Part shown: positions 9,692-18,354 of the stretch, piece after piece
How the letters are laid out: each line of letters starts with the position of its first letter
How positions within the stretch are numbered: position 1 is the first letter of the stretch
Assembly (NCBI GenBank): GCA_963725065.1
Contig: CAVRXD010000063.1
Coordinates: 1 to 64,000, forward strand
DNA: 64,000 nt
Origin: VAZQ01 sp963725065
GTDB lineage: Bacteria > Pseudomonadota > Alphaproteobacteria > Rhizobiales > Xanthobacteraceae
Direction: 5' to 3'
The notes under the pieces: model-generated
What the model was told of the DNA's origin: nothing
The model's database searches: none
The model's input: only the letters and a program-made list of their open reading frames with translations
Made by a program: the position numbers and the translations under genes

Positions 9692-11989
9692 ATGAACTTC
9701 GTCGGACGATCGGTGACCCGTCTGGAGGATCGGCCCTTGGTGACCGGCAGCGGCCGGTTCGCGGCCGACGTGGCCTTTCCGCGCATGGTGCATATGCGGG
9801 TGGTGCGGTCGGCCCACGCCCATGGTCGCATTCTGTCGATCGATACGAGCGCGGCACTGGCGCTGCCGGGTGTCGTTGCGGTCTGGACGTCGGCCGACGT
9901 GGCGGACATTCCGCCGATCGACTTCCGCCTGACCCGTATCGAAGGCCTGGCGCCCTACCGCCAGCCGATCCTGTCCCGGCAGCGCGTGCGCTATGTCGGC
10001 GAACCGGTGGCGGCGGTGTTCGCGACCGATCCCTATCTGGCGGAGGACGCAGCCGATCTCGTTGCCGTCGAGGTCGAGGAACTGCCGGTCGTCCTCGACG
10101 CCGCTGCCGCGCCCGGGGAATTCGAGGACGGCCGCTCGACCGAGCCGGCGATCGTGGAAAAGTCCTACGGCGATGTCGCCGCGGCGTTTCGCCAGGCGCA
10201 TGCCGTGGTCGAGCTCGATCTCGCGGTCGGGCGCCATTCCGGCGTCCCGCTCGAGACCCGCGGTGCGATCGCCCGCTACGACGCCGCCCACGACGTGCTG
10301 GAGCTTCACGGCGCCGCCAAGGTCCCGCACTGGAATCGCGACAGCATCGCCCGCATGCTGGGCCGCGATCCCGCCACCGTGCAGCTGTTCGAAGGACATG
10401 TCGGCGGCGGCTTCGGCATCCGCGGCGAGCTCTATCCCGAGGACGTGTTGGTCTGCCTCGCCGCGCTGCGGCTCGGGCGGCCGGTGAAATGGATCGAGGA
10501 CAGGCGCGAGCATCTGATCGCCGCCAATCATTCGCGCCAGCAGCGGCATCGGGTCCGCGCCGCGGTCGACCCGCAAGGCCGCATTCTCGCCTTTGACAAC
10601 GAATTCTTCCACGACCAGGGCGGCTACGTTCGCACCCACGCCGCCACGGTGCCCGATCTCGCGGCAGCCATGTTGCCTGGGCCCTATCGCGTGCCGGCCT
10701 ATCGGGCGGTCGGCCATGTCCGCCTCACCAACAAGACGCCGGGCGGCACCTATCGCGCGCCGGGACGGTTCGAGAGCACGTTCGTGCGCGAGCGGCTGAT
10801 GGACGCGATCGCGGCGCGATTGGGGATCGATCGCATCGACGTCCGTCGGCGCAATCTCGTTGCCAAAGGGGAGATGCCGTATCGGCGGCCGCTGGCGACG
10901 CTGGGCACCGACATCGTGCTCGATTCCGGCGACTACGCCGGCCTGATCGACAAGGCGCTGGCAGCGTTCAAATGGGATGCGCTGCAGGACGATCTCCGGC
11001 GCCGGCGTGCCGGCGGAGAATGCGTCGGGGCGGGCCTCGGCCTCTTCGTCGAGAAGAGCGGCCTCGGCCCGTTCGACGGCGTGCGGGTGTCCGTCGGTCC
11101 GGCGGGTCTCGTCGAGGTCGTGACCGGCGCGGCATCCCTCGGCCAGGGCGTCGAGACCGTGGTGGCGCAGATCTGCGCGGATGCGCTCGGCGTCGACTAT
11201 CGGCGCGTGCGCGTCGAGCACGGCCGCACCGATCGCATCGCATTCGGGATGGGCGCCTTTGCGTCGCGCGTCACCGTGATGACCGGAGAGGCGACCCGCC
11301 TTGCCGCGGTCGAAGTCCGCGCCAAGGCGATCGATGTCGCGGCCGAGCTGCTGCAGCAGCCTGCGGACGCGCTCGAGCTGATCGACGGCGTGGTGGTGCG
11401 CAAGGCGGCCGCCGCCGGACCGTCCGTCACCCTCGGCGAGGTCGCCAAGGCGCTGGAACCGGCATCGAAGCTGCGCGGCGCCCGCGCCCCGGGCCTGTCG
11501 GCCGAGGGCTGGTTCTACAGCGATCACATGAACTACCCCTACGGCGTGCATATCGCGGTCGTCAGGGTCGATCGCGACACCGGCGGCGTGACCATCGAGC
11601 GCTACATGCTCGCCTATGACATCGGCCGGGCGGTCAATCCGATGCTGGTCCAGGGTCAGCTCGCCGGCGGGTTCGCGCAGGGTATCGGCGGCGCGCTGCT
11701 GGAGGAATTTCTCTACGACGAGCGCGGCGAACCCCTGTCCGTCAATTTTGCGGACTACCTCATGCCCACGGCGCGGGAGGTGCCGGCGCCCGAGGTGCTC
11801 ATCACGGAAGACGCTCCGTCCCCGCTCAATCCCCTCGGGCTGAAAGGCGCCGGGGAGGGCGGCATCAATGCTGTCGGCGCGGCGATCGCCGCGGCCATCG
11901 ACGATGCCATCGGGATGCCGGGCGCGATTACCCGGCTGCCGGTGACGCCGCAACGGCTGCGCGCGATCCTCAAGCGCGCCGACCGCTGA
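9692..11989 (+). CDS. Molybdenum hydroxylase large (molybdopterin-binding) subunit, copy 2
   Basis: A 765-residue second large subunit starting one base after the stop of copy 1. It opens MNFVGRSVTRLEDRPLVTGS, has GGGFGIRGE around residues 238-246, the APGRFES motif, GAASLGQGVETVV, and the active-site loop KGAGEGG with Glu at about residue 722. The GGGFGIRGE loop differs from GGGFGQK of copy 1, and resembles the third large subunit at 21.1 kb (GGGFGVRGE), suggesting that the latter two form one subfamily. It would share the FAD and 2Fe-2S subunits upstream. It converges with the MarR gene, whose restored frame ends immediately after this stop. Confidence 0.92.
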   Translation: MNFVGRSVTRLEDRPLVTGSGRFAADVAFPRMVHMRVVRSAHAHGRILSIDTSAALALPGVVAVWTSADVADIPPIDFRLTRIEGLAPYRQPILSRQRVRYVGEPVAAVFATDPYLAEDAADLVAVEVEELPVVLDAAAAPGEFEDGRSTEPAIVEKSYGDVAAAFRQAHAVVELDLAVGRHSGVPLETRGAIARYDAAHDVLELHGAAKVPHWNRDSIARMLGRDPATVQLFEGHVGGGFGIRGELYPEDVLVCLAALRLGRPVKWIEDRREHLIAANHSRQQRHRVRAAVDPQGRILAFDNEFFHDQGGYVRTHAATVPDLAAAMLPGPYRVPAYRAVGHVRLTNKTPGGTYRAPGRFESTFVRERLMDAIAARLGIDRIDVRRRNLVAKGEMPYRRPLATLGTDIVLDSGDYAGLIDKALAAFKWDALQDDLRRRRAGGECVGAGLGLFVEKSGLGPFDGVRVSVGPAGLVEVVTGAASLGQGVETVVAQICADALGVDYRRVRVEHGRTDRIAFGMGAFASRVTVMTGEATRLAAVEVRAKAIDVAAELLQQPADALELIDGVVVRKAAAAGPSVTLGEVAKALEPASKLRGARAPGLSAEGWFYSDHMNYPYGVHIAVVRVDRDTGGVTIERYMLAYDIGRAVNPMLVQGQLAGGFAQGIGGALLEEFLYDERGEPLSVNFADYLMPTAREVPAPEVLITEDAPSPLNPLGLKGAGEGGINAVGAAIAAAIDDAIGMPGAITRLPVTPQRLRAILKRADR

Positions 11990-12473
11990 TCAGACGATAG
12001 AGCGTGATCCCGAAAAGTCGTCAATCCGACAGCGGGCCAGCTTTCTCAGCAGGCGAATGACGGCCTTCTGCTCGGCGGCCGTGAGCGGCGTCAGGGTCTG
12101 GTGGGTGATTTTGCCGGGCCACTCTTATCGCCGCATCGGCGACCGCGCGGCCGGCCTCCGTCAATGCGATGGCACGGCGGCGGCGATCGTTCGCATCCGG
12201 ACGGGCGGTGATCAGGTCGCGCACCTCGAGCCGGTCCACCACGCCTTTGGTCGTGGCGGCGTCGAGGTAGATCAGGCGCCCGAGCTGGTTCTGCGAACAC
12301 GGCCCCACCTCGCGCAGCTTGGCGAGCGCCGCGAACTGCGTCTGCGTCAGGCCCTTGACGATCCGCGACATGAAGATCGACGTATGCCGCTGCATCGCGA
12401 CCCGCAGCAGGAAGCCGACCTGATCGTCGAGCCGATACTCGGATTTGGCGGCGGATCGGGGGCGGGAAGCCAT
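11990..12473 (-). pseudogene. MarR-family transcriptional regulator, frameshift near C terminus
   Basis: The start at 12473 (MASRPRSAAKSEYRLDDQVG) gives a winged-helix protein with LTQTQFAALAKLREVGPCSQ, NQLGRLIYLDAATTKGVVDR and the wing sequence ARPDANDRRRRAIALTEAGR. The annotated frame then runs into QNHPPDPDAAHGRR. One frame over, near 12113, the expected MarR ending appears (KITHQTLTPLTAAEQKAVIR, then LLRKLARC) and stops at 11990. One extra C appears present. Removing it restores a protein of about 160 residues. It is the last gene of the Liv operon, two bases after LivF. MarR proteins often repress such catabolic operons and release DNA when bound to an aromatic acid or its CoA ester; that role is inferred. 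Confidence 0.8.
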
Positions 12474-12475
12474 GA

Positions 12476-13198
12476 CTACACCGACAGCAGGCGGCGCTGG
12501 GCCGCGACGTCGGTGGCGAGCTCGGCCATGGGGCCGTGCCACTGCAACTGGCCCTTCTCCAGCACATAGGCACGGTCGCACACGAGTTCGGCGAAATGGA
12601 TGTTCTGTTCGGACAGGAGCACCGAGAGGCCTTCCTTTTTGAGTTCGACGATGGTGTTGGCCATCTGCTCGACGATGACCGGCGCGACGCCTTCGGATGG
12701 CTCGTCGAGCAGCACCAGCAGCGGATTGCCCATGAGCGTGCGAGCGACCGTCAGCATCTGCTGCTCACCGCCGCTCATATGGGCGCCGCGGCGGTCGGGC
12801 ATGCCGCCGAGATTGGGAAAGATCGTGAACAGCTTTTCGGGCGTCCATGACGGAGTCGGACGGCCGTCGGGATGATGTCGCACCGGCTGGCGGCCGATGT
12901 CGAGATTTTCCAGCACGGTGAGATCGGAAAAGATGCGCCGGTCCTCGGGCACGAAGCCGAGGCCCCGGCGCGCGATCTCGAACGGCTTGAGCTTCGAGAT
13001 ATCCTCGCCGAGAAAGCTGACGGTTCCGGCGCGCTGGGGGATCAGTCCCATCAGCGCCTTGAACGTCGTCGACTTGCCGGCGCCGTTGCGGCCCATGAGC
13101 GCGACCACCTCGCCGTGGCCGACGTGAAACGACGGCTCGAACAGGATTTGCGCGGCGCCATACCACGCCTTGAGGCCTCTGACCTCGAGCATGCTCAT
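12476..13198 (-). CDS. livF: Branched-chain-amino-acid-type ABC transporter ATP-binding protein LivF-like
   Basis: A 240-residue ATPase with Walker A GRNGAGKST near residues 36-44, Q-loop region, signature MSGGEQQML, Walker B LLVLLDEPSEG and the H-loop region LLSEQNIHF. Family and length fit LivF, the second ATPase of HAAT (Liv) transporters. The start overlaps the stop of the LivG gene by four bases. Liv systems in this bacterial group commonly import aromatic acids or amides instead of amino acids, so the substrate here is open. Confidence 0.9.
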   Translation of the reverse strand: MSMLEVRGLKAWYGAAQILFEPSFHVGHGEVVALMGRNGAGKSTTFKALMGLIPQRAGTVSFLGEDISKLKPFEIARRGLGFVPEDRRIFSDLTVLENLDIGRQPVRHHPDGRPTPSWTPEKLFTIFPNLGGMPDRRGAHMSGGEQQMLTVARTLMGNPLLVLLDEPSEGVAPVIVEQMANTIVELKKEGLSVLLSEQNIHFAELVCDRAYVLEKGQLQWHGPMAELATDVAAQRRLLSV

Positions 13199-13968
13199 GG
13201 CGGCGCCTCGGTATGGGGCCTGTAGGTGCTGCCGGTGCCCAGGTAGACCGCCTGCACCTCGCGATTGTCACGGATGGCTTCGGCATTGCCGTCGGCGATC
13301 AGCACGCCGCGCGCCAGCACGATGATGCGGTCGGCATAGGCGAACACCACGTCCATCGAATGTTCCGTGAACAGGACGGAGATGTCACGCTCGACCACCA
13401 GCCGCTTCACCAGCGCGATCAGGTCGTGGCGCTCGCGCGCCGCCATGCCGGCGGTCGGCTCGTCCATCAGGAGCAGGCGCGGATCGTTGGCGAGCGCGAT
13501 GGCAAGCTCGACCCGCTTCACGTCGCCGTAGGCGAGCTCCTTGCAGGCGCGCGCGGCGGCGTCCGCCATGCCGACCTGATCGAGCAGCTCGACGGCGCGG
13601 ACGTGATGGCGACCCGCGAATGCGGCGCCGAACCGGAAGATCTCCTTGTGATGGCTCACCAGCGCCATCTGCACGTTCTCCGCCACGGTCATCGACCCGA
13701 ACGTGGCCGCGACCTGGAAGGTACGGCCGACGCCGCGGCGCCAGATGTCGCGCGGGTGCAAGCCCACGATGCTGCGGTCCTCGAAACGGATGTCGCCGCG
13801 ATCGGGCGCGAGCTGGCCGTTGATCATGTTGAAGCAGGTCGATTTCCCGGCGCCGTTGGGGCCGATCAGCGCCAGGAATTCGCCTTCACCGACGTCGAAG
13901 CTCACGTCGTCGACGGCGTGCACGCCGCCGAACGCCTTGGACAGATTGCGCACCGAGAGGATGCTCAT
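13195..13968 (-). CDS. livG: Branched-chain-amino-acid-type ABC transporter ATP-binding protein LivG-like
   Basis: A 257-residue ATPase starting MSILSVRNLSKAFGGVHAVD, with Walker A GPNGAGKST near residues 37-45, RTFQVAATFGSMTVAENVQM typical of LivG, and Walker B LLLMDEPTAGM. The signature region reads LAYGDVKRVELA, so the canonical LSGGQ/LSYG motif is LAYGD, a common LivG variant. It overlaps the permease gene by four bases upstream and LivF by four downstream, giving one tightly coupled operon. A longer open frame to 15192 is an antiparallel artefact over the permease gene. Confidence 0.9.
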   Translation of the reverse strand: MSILSVRNLSKAFGGVHAVDDVSFDVGEGEFLALIGPNGAGKSTCFNMINGQLAPDRGDIRFEDRSIVGLHPRDIWRRGVGRTFQVAATFGSMTVAENVQMALVSHHKEIFRFGAAFAGRHHVRAVELLDQVGMADAAARACKELAYGDVKRVELAIALANDPRLLLMDEPTAGMAARERHDLIALVKRLVVERDISVLFTEHSMDVVFAYADRIIVLARGVLIADGNAEAIRDNREVQAVYLGTGSTYRPHTEAPP

Positions 13969-15851
13969 GCGGGCTTTCTCCGCGCCGCCAGCCGCTTGCT
14001 CAGCGCGCCGACGATGCCGCCGGGGAACACCAGCACCAGCAGCAGGATCACCGCGCCCAGAAGGCCGCGCCAGAACACGGTCTGGCGCATGACATTGTCC
14101 TGCAGGAAGGTGAAGACAGCGGCGCCGACGATCGGCCCGGTCAGGGTCTGGATGCCGCCCAGCAGCACCATGACCATGGCGTCGATCGAGCGCGAGACGC
14201 CGGCGACATCGGGGGAGATCGTCCCCTTGGCGAAGGCGAAGATGCCGCCGGCAATGCCGCCGAACGTGCCGGCGATGGCAAAGCCGATCCAGTGCACGCG
14301 TTTGACATTGATGCCGATCGCTTCCGCGCGCAATGGCGAGTCGCGCCCCGCCCGCATGGCGTAGCCGAACGGCGCGAACAGGAAGCGGCGCAGCAGCAGC
14401 ACCCCCGCGACCACGACCGCGAGGGTCATCAGGTAGAACGCCGGCCGGCTGTCGAACGGCGCTTGCGGCCAGATGCCGAGAATGCCGTTGGAGCCGCCGG
14501 TGACACCCTCCCACTGGAACAGGATCGACCAGACGATCTGCGCGAAAGCCAATGTCAGCATCGCCAGGTAGACCCCGGACAGCCGTACCGCGAACCAGCC
14601 GAACAGCAGCGCGCCCATGAGCGCTGCGACCGGCGCCGCGATCAGGGCGACCGGTGTCGGCGCCGCGAGAAACTTCACCATCAGGGCTGCGCCATAGGCG
14701 CCGAGCCCGAAATAGGCGGCATGGCCGAACGAGTGCATGCCGCCGGGACCCATGATGAAATGCAGCGAGGTCGCGAACAGGATCGCGATCAAGACGTCGA
14801 TGCCGAGCACCAGCGCATACGGCGACGCCTTGTTTGCGAACGGCAGCAGCAGCAGTCCGACGAGGACCAGGGCCGCCACGACCTGGAGCGACCGACTCGC
14901 GGGCCGGATCGGATCGTCGGTCTCGGCCGGATTGCGCACCGCGGCTTGCGGGCGCCCGAGCAGCCCATAAGGCCGCACGATCAGCACGATTGCCATCACC
15001 AGGAACTCGGCGACCAGCGTGAGCTTGGAGAAGTTCAGAACGAAGCCGCCGACATTGACCACGCCGAGCCCGATGCACAAAGCCTTCACCTCGGCGATGA
15101 TGACGGCCGCAAGGAACGCGCCGCTGATCGAGCCCATGCCGCCGACCACCACGACCACGAATGCGTCGCCGATCACGATCAGGTCGAGCCACAGATTGGC
15201 CGGCTCGCGCGCAACCTGCAGGGCGCCGCCGAAGCCGGCCAGGAAGGAGCCGAGCACGAACACGACCGTGAACAGCATCGCCTGGTTGACGCCGAGCGCG
15301 CCCACCATTTCGCGATCCTGGGTGGCGGCGCGGATCAGCCGTCCGAAGCGGGTCTTCGCCAGCATCAGGTGGAGCAACAGCAGTACGACCGGGCTCACGG
15401 CGATCAGGAACAGGTCGTAGCTCGGGAAATTGCGCCCGAGGATTTCGACCGAGCCGCGCAAACCCGGCGCCCGCGGCCCGAGCAGGTCCTCCGGTCCCCA
15501 GATGTACTGAGCCACATCGTTGATGACCAGGACGAGCGCGAAGGTGGCGAGCAGCTGGAACAGCTCCGGCGCCTGATAGATCCGCCGCAGCAGCAGGATT
15601 TCGATCAGGCCCCCAAGCGCTGCCACCACCACGCCCGCGGCGATGATGCCGCCCCAGAAGCCGAGCACGCCGCCCACCTTGAGGGCGATGGTCGCGGCGA
15701 GATAGAGCCCCAGCATGTAGAACGAGCCGTGGGCGATATTGATGATGCGCGTGACGCCGAAGATCAGCGAGAGGCCGGCGCCCACGAAGAACAGGCTCGA
15801 CGCCGCGGCGAGGCCGTTGAGCGCCTGGAACAGGAGGGCTTCGAAACTCAT
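13965..15851 (-). CDS. Fused LivH-LivM permease of a Liv-type ABC transporter
   Basis: A 628-residue membrane protein joining both permeases of a HAAT system. The LivH half starts MSFEALLFQALNGLAAASSL with VGAGLSLIFGVTRIINIAHG and ends with the IVLIVRPYGLLGRP segment near residue 300. A short linker (RNPAETDDPIRPASRS) leads to the LivM half with FIMGPGGMHSFGHAAYFGLG and the EAA-like ESLRAEAIGIN equivalent DSPLRAEAIGINVKRVHWIG. The ATG at 15851 is preferred over an upstream start because it sits at the LivH N terminus. Fusion of the two permeases is known in alphaproteobacterial Liv systems and removes the need for heterodimer assembly. Confidence 0.9.
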   Translation of the reverse strand: MSFEALLFQALNGLAAASSLFFVGAGLSLIFGVTRIINIAHGSFYMLGLYLAATIALKVGGVLGFWGGIIAAGVVVAALGGLIEILLLRRIYQAPELFQLLATFALVLVINDVAQYIWGPEDLLGPRAPGLRGSVEILGRNFPSYDLFLIAVSPVVLLLLHLMLAKTRFGRLIRAATQDREMVGALGVNQAMLFTVVFVLGSFLAGFGGALQVAREPANLWLDLIVIGDAFVVVVVGGMGSISGAFLAAVIIAEVKALCIGLGVVNVGGFVLNFSKLTLVAEFLVMAIVLIVRPYGLLGRPQAAVRNPAETDDPIRPASRSLQVVAALVLVGLLLLPFANKASPYALVLGIDVLIAILFATSLHFIMGPGGMHSFGHAAYFGLGAYGAALMVKFLAAPTPVALIAAPVAALMGALLFGWFAVRLSGVYLAMLTLAFAQIVWSILFQWEGVTGGSNGILGIWPQAPFDSRPAFYLMTLAVVVAGVLLLRRFLFAPFGYAMRAGRDSPLRAEAIGINVKRVHWIGFAIAGTFGGIAGGIFAFAKGTISPDVAGVSRSIDAMVMVLLGGIQTLTGPIVGAAVFTFLQDNVMRQTVFWRGLLGAVILLLVLVFPGGIVGALSKRLAARRKPA

Positions 15852-15919
15852 GGCGAGGAAGCCGCCTGAGCCCATGCCGAATCCGGTTGATCGGTTCGTC
15901 CCCGCGCCGGAAGGCGGCC

Positions 15920-15941
15920 GATCTCGGATTGATCCGAGATC
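15920..15941 (-). terminator. Stem-loop between binding-protein and permease genes
   Basis: A perfect 10-base palindrome GATCTCGGAT/ATCCGAGATC separated by two bases, extendable by one C-G pair, lies between the Liv binding-protein gene (stop at 15989) and the fused permease (start 15851). No T-tract follows. ABC operons often carry such a structure to protect or partially terminate the binding-protein mRNA so that receptor exceeds transporter. That role is inferred from position. Confidence 0.5.
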
Positions 15942-15988
15942 GCCTGCGCGGGGACCGTTAATTGATCAGTCGGACCGAGCGGCTGCGG

Positions 15989-17206
15989 TCAGTTCATCGC
16001 CGCCGCCGGGCGCAGCTTCTTGATCTCTTCGTCCGGGGGCATCACGCTCGCTCCGTCGACATACTTGAAGTTCGACATCGTGCCCTTGCCGTCCTTCAAG
16101 GCAATCTGACCGACATAAGCGCCGACGGTCGCCTGATGGTCGCTGGCGCGGTATTCGAACGGCCCGAACGGGCCCTGCACCTTGAGCCCGCGGAACGCCG
16201 CGATCAGCTTGTCGGTGTCGGTCGATCCCGCCTTGGTGATGCCGGCGGCAAGCGAGTTGATGGTGTCGTAGCCGACCACCGAGCCTAGCCGCGGATAGTC
16301 GTTCCAGCGCTTCTGGTAGGCGGTGACAAACGCCTTGTGCGCGGGCGTGTCGATCGCCTCCCAGGGATAGCCGGTGACGGTCCATCCGACCGGGGCCTCG
16401 TCCTTGAGCGGATCGAGATATTCCGGCTCGCCGGACAGCAGACTGACCACGGTGCGGTTCTTGAACGTGCCGCGGGTCGTACCCTCGCGCACCAGCTTGG
16501 CGAGGTCGGGTCCGAACAGGACGTTGAAGATCGCGTCGGGTTTGGCGTCGTCGATCGCCTGCACCACCGCGCCGGCATCGACCTTGCCGAGCGGCGGCGC
16601 CTGCTCGGTCACGAACTCGACGTCCGGCTGGGCCTTCTTGAGCATCTCCTTGAACCAGGTGGCGGCGGACTGGCCGTACTCGAAGTTGGGATAGACGATG
16701 GCCCAGCGCTTCTTCTTCGCGGCGAGCGCGGCCGGCATCAGCATCGCGACCTGCATGTAGGTCGAGGCGCGCAGCCGGAACGTGTACTTGTTGCCGTTCT
16801 GCCAGGTGATCTTGTCGGTCAGGGGCTCGGCCGCGAGGAAGAATACTTTCTCCTTGCCGGCGAATTCGGTGACCGCGAGCCCGATGTGGGAGAGGAAGGT
16901 GCCGGCGATGATGTTCACTCCCTCGCGGGTGACGAGTTCGTTGGCGACACGGACGGCATCGCCCGGGCTCGCGCCGTCATCGCGCGAGATCACCTCGAGC
17001 TTCTTGCCGAGCACGCCGCCCTTGGCGTTGATTTCCTCGACCGCGAGTTCCCAGCCTTTCCGGTAGGGCTCGAGGAATGCCGGCTGCGACTTGTAGCTGT
17101 TGAGCTCGCCGATCTTGATCGTGGTCTGGGCGACGACAGGCGTGCCGAGACAAACGACTGCGGCGCTCGCCGCGGCCAGCGCAAGCAGCTGGAATCTGGT
17201 GCTCAT
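15989..17206 (-). CDS. Liv-type ABC transporter substrate-binding protein
   Basis: A 405-residue periplasmic receptor. The start MSTRFQLLALAAASAAVVCL gives a signal peptide ending at VVAQ, followed by TTIKIGELNSYKSQPAFLEP and YRKGWELAVEEINAKGG, the hallmark of Peripla_BP_6 receptors. Later segments include SRDDGASPGDAVRVANELV and GYPWEAIDTPAHKAFVTAY. It heads the transporter operon: receptor, stem-loop, fused permease, LivG, LivF, MarR. A sigma-70-like promoter and a TTTG-N4-CAAA palindrome lie 150-190 bases upstream, consistent with control by the operon's own MarR protein. Confidence 0.9.
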   Translation of the reverse strand: MSTRFQLLALAAASAAVVCLGTPVVAQTTIKIGELNSYKSQPAFLEPYRKGWELAVEEINAKGGVLGKKLEVISRDDGASPGDAVRVANELVTREGVNIIAGTFLSHIGLAVTEFAGKEKVFFLAAEPLTDKITWQNGNKYTFRLRASTYMQVAMLMPAALAAKKKRWAIVYPNFEYGQSAATWFKEMLKKAQPDVEFVTEQAPPLGKVDAGAVVQAIDDAKPDAIFNVLFGPDLAKLVREGTTRGTFKNRTVVSLLSGEPEYLDPLKDEAPVGWTVTGYPWEAIDTPAHKAFVTAYQKRWNDYPRLGSVVGYDTINSLAAGITKAGSTDTDKLIAAFRGLKVQGPFGPFEYRASDHQATVGAYVGQIALKDGKGTMSNFKYVDGASVMPPDEEIKKLRPAAAMN

Positions 17207-17357
17207 GCGGTGCTCCATTTCACGAGGTTGCAGTGCTGGTGGGGTCATCAGGCGAACCGGGCATGGATCAGGCGACGCGGCCCTGCGCTGCGGCGCCGCC
17301 GTCGCGGAAAGTCCATCGGCCGTACGCTCGGCATCGAAGGAAATGGCCCATCAATTC

Positions 17358-17397
17358 ATTTGTATGCAAATAATGAGCCCGTCCCGAGGCTTGTCAA
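17358..17397 (-). promoter_or_regulatory. Promoter with overlapping TTTG-N4-CAAA operator upstream of the Liv operon
   Basis: On the reverse strand a TTGACA -35 box (17397-17392) is followed after 17 bases by ATTATT (17374-17369). The palindrome ATTTG-TATG-CAAAT (17358-17371) overlaps the -10 box. A closely similar palindrome lies at 20051-20064. Occlusion of the -10 is a classic repressor arrangement and the operon encodes a MarR protein, so autoregulation is likely. Promoter and operator are read from sequence; the binding partner is inferred. Confidence 0.55.
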
Positions 17398-17503
17398 GGT
17401 CACTTAATCGCGCACCGATGCCGAAAAACGCAGCATCGGCACGCTGGCGCCCGCCGCCGGCGGTGGGCTGCGAAACCGAACAGCGGCGCGATCGACGGCG
17501 CGG

Positions 17504-18316
17504 TCACTTGCGATCGCGCAGCCGATCCATCAGCGACTTCTCCTGGCCACCGTCGATCTCGATCTGGGTGCCGTTGACCATGTGCATCAGCGGCGAGGCC
17601 AGCATGACGACGAGATTGGCGACCTCTTCGACCTCGGCGATACGGCCCAGCGGGATCGAGGACGGAGCGAGCTTGTCGGCCTCCTCGTGCGGCAGCTTCA
17701 TGTCGCGCGCCATCGCCGCCACCAGGCCGGCCCAGCGCTCGGTCCGCACCGGTCCGGGATTGACCGCGCAGAAGCTGATGTTGTTCTTGCCGTATTGGCC
17801 GGCGAGCGACATCGTCAGGTTCTGTCCGGCCGCATTGGCGGCGCCCGGCGCGATTTCCCAATAGGACGGCTTGACGCCGTCGTTGCCGATCAGATTGACC
17901 ACGCGGCCGCCGCCCTGCTTGACCATGATCGGCAGCACATAGCGCAGGCAGCGCACATAGCCCATGAACTTGAGCTGCAGCGACTGCTCCCAGTCGGCCT
18001 CGGACAGATGCTCGATCACGCCGCCGGGGGAGGAGCCCGCATTGTTGACCATGATGTCGATGCGGCCGAGGGCCTTGTGGCCCTGCTCGATGAAGTTCCT
18101 GCAGTCGGCGTCCTTGCTGAGATCGCAGGTGATCGCAACGATCTTGCGTTTGGTCTCCTTCGCGATCTCGGCGGCCGCCGCCTCCAGCGGCTCCTTGCGG
18201 CGCGCGCAGATCACCACATCGACGCCTTCCTGCGCCAGCGCGCGGGCAATGCCTTTGCCGATCCCTTCGCTGCCACCCGTGACCAGCGCGGTCTTGCCGT
18301 TGAGCTTGAGGTCCAT
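17504..18316 (-). CDS. SDR-family protein with non-canonical active site
   Basis: A 270-residue Rossmann-fold protein starting MDLKLNGKTALVTGGSEGIG. The TGGSEGIG cofactor loop and the NNAG motif (MVNNAGSSPGG) are present. The canonical Ser and YxxxK are not: the region aligning with NISS..YxxxKAA reads NLIGNDG then APGAANAAGQNLTMSLAG, so Tyr becomes Pro and Lys becomes Asn. The second SDR at 52.6 kb shows the same Lys-to-Asn change. Both may belong to a distinct subfamily with altered chemistry. The gene follows the crotonase-like gene by 38 bases in a leftward operon with an alpha/beta hydrolase. An open frame continuing to 19216 is an artefact of the frameshift in the upstream gene. Confidence 0.85.
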   Translation of the reverse strand: MDLKLNGKTALVTGGSEGIGKGIARALAQEGVDVVICARRKEPLEAAAAEIAKETKRKIVAITCDLSKDADCRNFIEQGHKALGRIDIMVNNAGSSPGGVIEHLSEADWEQSLQLKFMGYVRCLRYVLPIMVKQGGGRVVNLIGNDGVKPSYWEIAPGAANAAGQNLTMSLAGQYGKNNISFCAVNPGPVRTERWAGLVAAMARDMKLPHEEADKLAPSSIPLGRIAEVEEVANLVVMLASPLMHMVNGTQIEIDGGQEKSLMDRLRDRK

Positions 18317-18354
18317 GTCGATCTCCTTTTGCGGTCGGTCTCGAACGATCGCCG

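Noticed and set aside
7219..9909. An 896-codon open frame on the reverse strand, and similar long antisense frames at 9584-11953 and 14292-15869
   Set aside because: They lie opposite well-supported genes, have Arg/His/Asp-rich composition without motifs, and result from high GC at third codon positions.
13195..15192. A 665-residue protein with LivG as C-terminal domain
   Set aside because: The N-terminal 400 residues are an out-of-frame reading of the permease gene; LivG has its own start at 13968.
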